The notes under the pieces: model-generated
Seen by the model: the letters and a program-made list of their open reading frames with translations, nothing else
Told to the model about the DNA's origin: nothing
Databases searched by the model: none
Assembly: GCF_019645815.1 (NCBI RefSeq)
Contig: NZ_CP080997.1
Coordinates: forward strand, 4,220,880 to 4,284,879
DNA: 64,000 nt
DNA from: Mycolicibacter heraklionensis
GTDB taxonomy: Bacteria > Actinomycetota > Actinomycetes > Mycobacteriales > Mycobacteriaceae
Reading direction: 5' to 3'
Made by a program: the position numbers and the translations under genes
Shown: positions 59,979-64,000 of the stretch, one piece after another
Position numbering within the stretch: the stretch's first letter is position 1
Layout of the letters: each line of letters opens with the position of its first letter

Positions 59979-60854
59979 TCAGCGGTTCGTCACCATCGCG
60001 TGCAGCTCGTCGAGAGACCACGGCGAAAAGCGCTGGTGATCGCGATACCCCAGCACCGCGGGGACCGGCCGCTCGAAACGGCCCAGGAAGCCTCCCGAAG
60101 CCAGGAACACCGACCCGCTCACCCCGACAGACAAGTCACTGGCCAGGTAGGCGTACAGCGGGGCGACGTAATCGGCGGGGGCCGGGTCCAGCGACGCCCG
60201 CATGCTGACCTCATCCAACAGGCCCCTGGCGTTCAGGTCACGGATGTGTTTCTCATACTCATCGCCGGTGGACAACCGTGTCTTCGCGCCGGGACAGACG
60301 ACGTTCGCCCGCACCCCGTAGGGCGCGAGCTCGGCGGCCACCGCCACGGTCAGGCCATTAATCGCGCCCTTGCCGGCGGGATAACCGGTACCGCCGTAAT
60401 CGCCCAGGAATGCCACCGAACCGCTGTTGACGATCGAGCCGCGGCGTTGCTCGGCCATGATCGGGGCGGCCGCCCGGCACGTCTGAAAAGCCGTGCCCAA
60501 ATGTGCGTCGAGCAGGTTCTGGAATTGCTCGGTGGAGACCGACAGGATCGAGGAGCCGGGCGGCTCGGCGACGCCGGCGCAGTTGATCAGCACATCGACG
60601 CTGCCGTACTCGTCCCGGCAGGCCTGGACCAGCGCCACGGCGGTCGCCTCGACATGGGCGGCGCCGGCCAGACCGATCGCCCGCCCACCCGAGCCGGTGA
60701 TCACCCCGACGGTGTCGTCCACCGCATCCGGGTCCCGGCCATTCACCACCACCCCGGCTCCGGACGCCGCCAGCAATTCAGCCACCGCTCGGCCGATGCC
60801 CCGGCTGCCGCCGACCACGACGGCTGCCCGCCGGGCGAGCAAGGTGTCGGTCAC
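59979..60854 (-). CDS. Short-chain dehydrogenase/reductase
   Basis: A 291-residue SDR with the glycine motif VVGGSRGIGRAVAE, INCAGVAEPP in the NNAG position, Ser in VNSGSVAFLG and the catalytic YPAGKGA. It has a C-terminal extension of about 35 residues (LGYRDHQRFSPWSLDELHAMVTNR) beyond the normal SDR end. NRDP in VVVNGRDPD suggests NADP(H). A GTG start overlaps the stop of the carboxymuconolactone-decarboxylase-like gene (GTGA), so it is the last gene of the operon coming from the aldehyde dehydrogenase side. Confidence 0.9.
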   Translation of the reverse strand: MTDTLLARRAAVVVGGSRGIGRAVAELLAASGAGVVVNGRDPDAVDDTVGVITGSGGRAIGLAGAAHVEATAVALVQACRDEYGSVDVLINCAGVAEPPGSSILSVSTEQFQNLLDAHLGTAFQTCRAAAPIMAEQRRGSIVNSGSVAFLGDYGGTGYPAGKGAINGLTVAVAAELAPYGVRANVVCPGAKTRLSTGDEYEKHIRDLNARGLLDEVSMRASLDPAPADYVAPLYAYLASDLSVGVSGSVFLASGGFLGRFERPVPAVLGYRDHQRFSPWSLDELHAMVTNR

Positions 60855-61276
60855 TCGCCCTTCTGCTTATCCAGCACGGCCGCCACGTTGGCCTTCTTGT
60901 CCTCCGACTTACCCTCGGCGGCGGCCTTGTTCCGCTTGGCTATTACCTTTTCCACCACGGCATTCAGCCCTGATCCGCGCGGGAAACCGACGTAGTGGGT
61001 GATGAAGATGGCCATCTCGCGCAGCTCGTCCTCGGTAAGCTCGCCGTTGTGCAGCGCGGCGTTGACCTGGATCTCGGCCAGGTCCTTCTCCCCCACCGCG
61101 GTCACCACCGTCAGCGTCATCAGGCGCTTGTCGCGCATGGAAAGCCCCGGGCGGCTCCAGATTCGGCCGAACAAGTGATCGGCGGTCAGCGCGAAGTACT
61201 CACCCGGCATGTCGGGCATCTCCCAGGCATAGACCTCGTTCATCTTGGCCAGCCCGGTACGGCGCAGTTCGTCCAT
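60851..61276 (-). CDS. Carboxymuconolactone decarboxylase / AhpD-family protein
   Basis: A 141-residue helical protein matching Rv0771. It has LSMRDKRLMTLTVVTAVG, HNGELTEDELREMAIFITHYVGFPRG and a Lys-rich C-terminal tail. The AhpD CxxC is absent, so it belongs with the decarboxylase-like (beta-ketoadipate type) members. A good ribosome site (AGGAGAG) lies five bases before ATG. Its role in this operon is probably in catabolism of a carboxylated or aldehyde-bearing intermediate, but no substrate is indicated. Confidence 0.88.
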   Translation of the reverse strand: MDELRRTGLAKMNEVYAWEMPDMPGEYFALTADHLFGRIWSRPGLSMRDKRLMTLTVVTAVGEKDLAEIQVNAALHNGELTEDELREMAIFITHYVGFPRGSGLNAVVEKVIAKRNKAAAEGKSEDKKANVAAVLDKQKGE

Positions 61277-61286
61277 CAGATCTCTC

Positions 61287-62150
61287 CTAGTCCTTGGAGT
61301 GCGGAACGCCCAGGCCGGCGGCGAGTTCGGCCAGCGCAACCCGGGCAAGCGGAAGGTCGACACCGGTAGCCTGGCCCAATCCCAGTGCCAGGCTGAGGTC
61401 TTTCTCCCCAAGTCCGCGCGTGTGGGTGAAGGCGTTGTACAGGAAGTGGTCGGGCGCCAGGGGTGTGGTCGAGTCCAGCAGCATGATCGCGCCGGGACCA
61501 CCGGTGAGCGCATCGGTGTGACGCACCACCCGGCCCAGCGCCTGCAAGTCGAGTCCGGCCGCCTCGGCCAACTTCATGGCTTCGCCGGCCGCTGCGTAGG
61601 CGGTGAACGTCAACATGTTGCGCGCCAACTTCATTCGCGTTCCGGCGCCAGGTTCCCCGGCGTGGATCACCAATGATGCCCACTGCTTGAATGCCGGCTT
61701 GATCTGCTCGTAGACGGCGCGATCGGCGCCGACCATGGTTGCCAGTTGGCCCTTCTCGGCCGCCCCGGCACCACCGCTGACCGGTGCGTCGACGACGTGA
61801 ATGCCGTGGCGCTTGAGTTCCTCGGCCAGCTCAGCGGCCGTGGTATCGGCGATCGTCGAGTGGATCGCGATGACGGTGCCCGGCTTCGCCGTCGGCACCA
61901 GTTCGGCGACCACCTGGCGGACCTGGGCGTCGTCGAGCACCGTGATGCTGATGATGTCGGTGTTCGCGCCGACCTCGGCAACGCTGCCGGCGACACCGGC
62001 CCCGGCCTCAGCCAGTGGCGTCATCGCCTCGGTCCGCAGGTCGAAAATCGTTACGCCGCCAGGCCAGTCGACCAAACGCTTGGCCATCGGCGCACCCATG
62101 TTTCCCAGACCGATGTAGCCCAGGCGGGGAGCTTCCTCGGACGTGCTCAT
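61287..62150 (-). CDS. NAD(P)-dependent oxidoreductase, 3-hydroxyisobutyrate-dehydrogenase family
   Basis: A 287-residue beta-hydroxyacid dehydrogenase. Motifs in order: GYIGLGNMGAPMAKRL (dinucleotide binding), VVDAPVSGGAGAAEKGQLATMVG (substrate binding), and GTRMKLARNMLTF with the catalytic Lys. FDLRT after the first strand suggests NAD. It matches Rv0770. The ATG overlaps the stop of the SDR upstream (ATGA). Reaction: oxidation of a beta-hydroxyacid; the substrate could be 3-hydroxyisobutyrate or a larger acid. Confidence 0.92.
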   Translation of the reverse strand: MSTSEEAPRLGYIGLGNMGAPMAKRLVDWPGGVTIFDLRTEAMTPLAEAGAGVAGSVAEVGANTDIISITVLDDAQVRQVVAELVPTAKPGTVIAIHSTIADTTAAELAEELKRHGIHVVDAPVSGGAGAAEKGQLATMVGADRAVYEQIKPAFKQWASLVIHAGEPGAGTRMKLARNMLTFTAYAAAGEAMKLAEAAGLDLQALGRVVRHTDALTGGPGAIMLLDSTTPLAPDHFLYNAFTHTRGLGEKDLSLALGLGQATGVDLPLARVALAELAAGLGVPHSKD

Positions 62151-62899
62151 GAGCGGATGATCTGTCCGCCGTCGACGTTGAAGATCTGGCCGGTGATCCA
62201 CGACGCCTGGTCTGACAGCAGGAACAGACACATCGGGACGAGATCTTCCGGCGTGCCCATCCGGGCCAACGGCAGCTGCTGCACCATCTGCTTCACGATG
62301 GCCTGCGGGGTGGTGGTCCGGTTGGCCTCGGTGTCGATCGGCCCGGGCGCGATCGCATTGATCCGGATGTTGCGCCAGCCCAGTTCGCGGGAGAGCTGCT
62401 GGGTCAGACCATTGACCCCGACCTTGGCCAGACCGTAGAAATTTGAGTACACCCATGCCGCGGTGGAGGATTGGTTGACGATCGCGCCACCACCGCGCTT
62501 GGTCATGTGCTCGTAAACCGCCCGGGTGCAGATCAGTGCGCCGTCGAGATTCACTCGCATGAACTTCTCGTAGTAGTCCCATGGCACGGTCAGCAGGCCG
62601 TCGAGCTTCATCCCACCGAAGATCGCGGCGTTGTTGACCAGGTAGTCGATTCCGCCGAACTCGGCGACGGCCGCATCCGCCATGGCCTGCGCCGACTCGA
62701 GGTCTGAGACGTCGACCGGCACCGCGATCGCCTTGCCGCCGTCAGCGACGATCTGGTCGGCGACGGTCTTGGCGCCATCGATGTTGATGTCAGCGACCAC
62801 CACCGCGGCGCCGTCGGCGGCCAGAGCCTGGGCGTAGGCCTGCCCGATCCCGCCACCGGAGCCGGTGACGATAGCCACCTTGTCGTCGAATTGACCCAT
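62147..62899 (-). CDS. Short-chain dehydrogenase/reductase (Rv0769-like)
   Basis: A 250-residue classical SDR: VTGSGGGIGQAYA, an Asp in VVADINIDG (NAD preference), NNAAIFG, NQSSTAAWVYSNFYGLAKVG with catalytic Ser, Tyr and Lys, and a GQIFNVDGGQ end. It is the second gene of the aldehyde dehydrogenase operon, 31 bases after it. Order and strand match M. tuberculosis Rv0768-Rv0769-Rv0770-Rv0771, an alcohol, aldehyde and acid oxidation set. Confidence 0.94.
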   Translation of the reverse strand: MGQFDDKVAIVTGSGGGIGQAYAQALAADGAAVVVADINIDGAKTVADQIVADGGKAIAVPVDVSDLESAQAMADAAVAEFGGIDYLVNNAAIFGGMKLDGLLTVPWDYYEKFMRVNLDGALICTRAVYEHMTKRGGGAIVNQSSTAAWVYSNFYGLAKVGVNGLTQQLSRELGWRNIRINAIAPGPIDTEANRTTTPQAIVKQMVQQLPLARMGTPEDLVPMCLFLLSDQASWITGQIFNVDGGQIIRS

Positions 62900-62930
62900 C
62901 TGTTTGTTCTCCTTGATCCGGTGATTGTCC

Positions 62931-64000
62931 TCAGTTGGCTGCTGTCGCAATGGCTTTGATTTCCAGGTACTCCTCGAACCCGGCGATGCCCATCTCGCGG
63001 CCGTTGCCGGACTGCTTGTACCCGCCGAACGGCATATCCGCGGAGTACCAGACTCCGCCGTTGACGTTGACGGTGCCGGCCCGCAGCCGCGCCGCGACCC
63101 CCGCTGCCCGCTCGGGGTCGGCGCCGTAGACGGTGCCGGACAGCCCGTAGGGCGAGTCGTTGGCGATGCGCACCGCGTCGTCGTCGCCGTCATGCGGGAT
63201 CACGGTGAGCACGGGCCCGAAGATCTCCTCGCGGGCCACCCGCGCCTCATTGGTCAGCCCGGAGATCACCGTGGGTTCGATGAAGAAACCGGCGGGCTGG
63301 TCAGCCGGGCGACCACCACCGCACGCGAACTCGCCGCCCTCGGTGATCGCCAGATCCAGGTAGCTCTGTACCCGGTCGCGCTGGCGCGCCGAGATCACCG
63401 GGCCGCAGATGGTGCCGGGCTTGGACGGGTCGCCGGGCTTGATCGAGCCCATGGTGCCCGCGGCGATGGCGACCGCCTCGTCGTAGCGGGCTCGCGGCAC
63501 CACCAGCCGGGTGGTGATCGCGCAGCCCTGCCCGGCGTGCAGGCAGACCGAGAACCCGGCGACCGAGCAGGCCGCGGCCAGGTCGGCGTCGTCGAGCACC
63601 AGGAAGGCGGACTTGCCCCCCAGCTCCAGGAACACCTTCTTGATGGTGGCGGCGGCGTCCGCCATCACGCTGCGGCCGGTGGCGGTCGAGCCGGTGAACG
63701 AAACCAAGTCCACCCGAGGGTCTTTAGCCAGCATGGCGCCCAGCGCATGGTCGGTCGAGGTGACGATGTTGACCACGCCCGGTGGAATGTCGGTGTGTTC
63801 GGCGATCAGCTCGCCGAGCACCGCGGCGACCCATGGGGTGTCGGGTGCGGGCTTGAGCACGACGGTGTTGCCGGCGGCCAGCGCCGGGCCTAGCTTGGCC
63901 AGGTTGATCTGGTGCGGAAAGTTCCACGGGGTGATGGCGCCCACGACGCCCACCGCCTCCCGCACCACCGAGCGCCGAGTGGGAATGCCCATTGGCGAGG
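62931..64000 (-). CDS. aldA: Aldehyde dehydrogenase, C-terminal part
   Basis: NAD-dependent aldehyde dehydrogenase (Rv0768-like), cut by the window edge; about 356 of ~480-490 residues are present. Visible: ITPWNFPHQINLAKLGPAL, the Rossmann SFTGSTATGRSV, catalytic Glu in FLELGGKSAFL, catalytic Cys in GQGCAITTR, and EEIFGPVLTVIP near the C-terminus. The ATG at 63992 is internal. As first gene of the operon it would convert an aldehyde to the acid used by the following enzymes. Confidence 0.95.
   Translation of the reverse strand, partial: SPMGIPTRRSVVREAVGVVGAITPWNFPHQINLAKLGPALAAGNTVVLKPAPDTPWVAAVLGELIAEHTDIPPGVVNIVTSTDHALGAMLAKDPRVDLVSFTGSTATGRSVMADAAATIKKVFLELGGKSAFLVLDDADLAAACSVAGFSVCLHAGQGCAITTRLVVPRARYDEAVAIAAGTMGSIKPGDPSKPGTICGPVISARQRDRVQSYLDLAITEGGEFACGGGRPADQPAGFFIEPTVISGLTNEARVAREEIFGPVLTVIPHDGDDDAVRIANDSPYGLSGTVYGADPERAAGVAARLRAGTVNVNGGVWYSADMPFGGYKQSGNGREMGIAGFEEYLEIKAIATAAN

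Overview
The window is about 64 kb of high-GC actinobacterial DNA that reads as a Mycobacterium chromosome (Mycobacterium sensu lato, possibly a non-tuberculous lineage). This rests on recognisable mycobacterial gene families in an order recalled from M. tuberculosis Rv0813c to Rv0768: a nitrobindin-like protein, an aminodeoxychorismate lyase, a YgfZ-like folate protein, a DUF3073 protein, then the purine genes purM, purF, purL, purQ, purS, purC, purB and purD with their usual companions (DyP peroxidase and encapsulin, CYP126, a prolyl oligopeptidase), a giant glycine-rich PGRS protein, and a terminal catabolic operon. The species assignment is inference; no tRNA, rRNA, insertion sequence, integrase or CRISPR array was seen.

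Layout. 1-3855: conserved housekeeping block ending in purM. 3913-16128: an accessory oxidative-metabolism island lying between purM and purF, which are neighbours in M. tuberculosis. It holds two acyl-CoA dehydrogenases, a TauD-type dioxygenase, two Rieske-oxygenase-family proteins that each overlap a small helical partner gene, an SDR, an AveC-like membrane protein overlapping a P450, an amidohydrolase, and TetR and MarR regulators. 16178-39249: purine genes interleaved with hydrolases, the DyP/encapsulin nanocompartment, a FAD dehydrogenase and CYP126. 39310-46680: regulators, the proton-translocating transhydrogenase genes pntA and pntB, a Tat-exported esterase and a secreted protein made of three homologous repeats. 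46699-48597: a membrane-anchored protein and purD. 48733-59352: one PGRS gene of about 10.6 kb, interrupted by two compensating single-base frameshifts. 59979-64000: an SDR, carboxymuconolactone-decarboxylase-like, hydroxyisobutyrate-dehydrogenase-like, SDR and aldehyde dehydrogenase operon.

The most unusual content is in the island. One Rieske-family oxygenase (7528-8763) keeps the catalytic His pair but has its CxH...CxxH cluster motif replaced by CxxC...CxxC. A paralogue 6 kb away has the standard motif. The two oxygenase operons share a near-identical 16-base palindromic site in their upstream regions (9578-9593 and 16113-16128), and an 11-base copy of it sits just before the MarR gene, which suggests one local regulon. 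The island's amidohydrolase has ExN where the family's HxH metal motif belongs. Oxygenases, dehydrogenases, acyl-CoA dehydrogenases and an AveC-like protein together suggest stepwise oxidation of a hydrophobic, perhaps steroid- or polyketide-like, substrate; the substrate itself cannot be read from the sequence.
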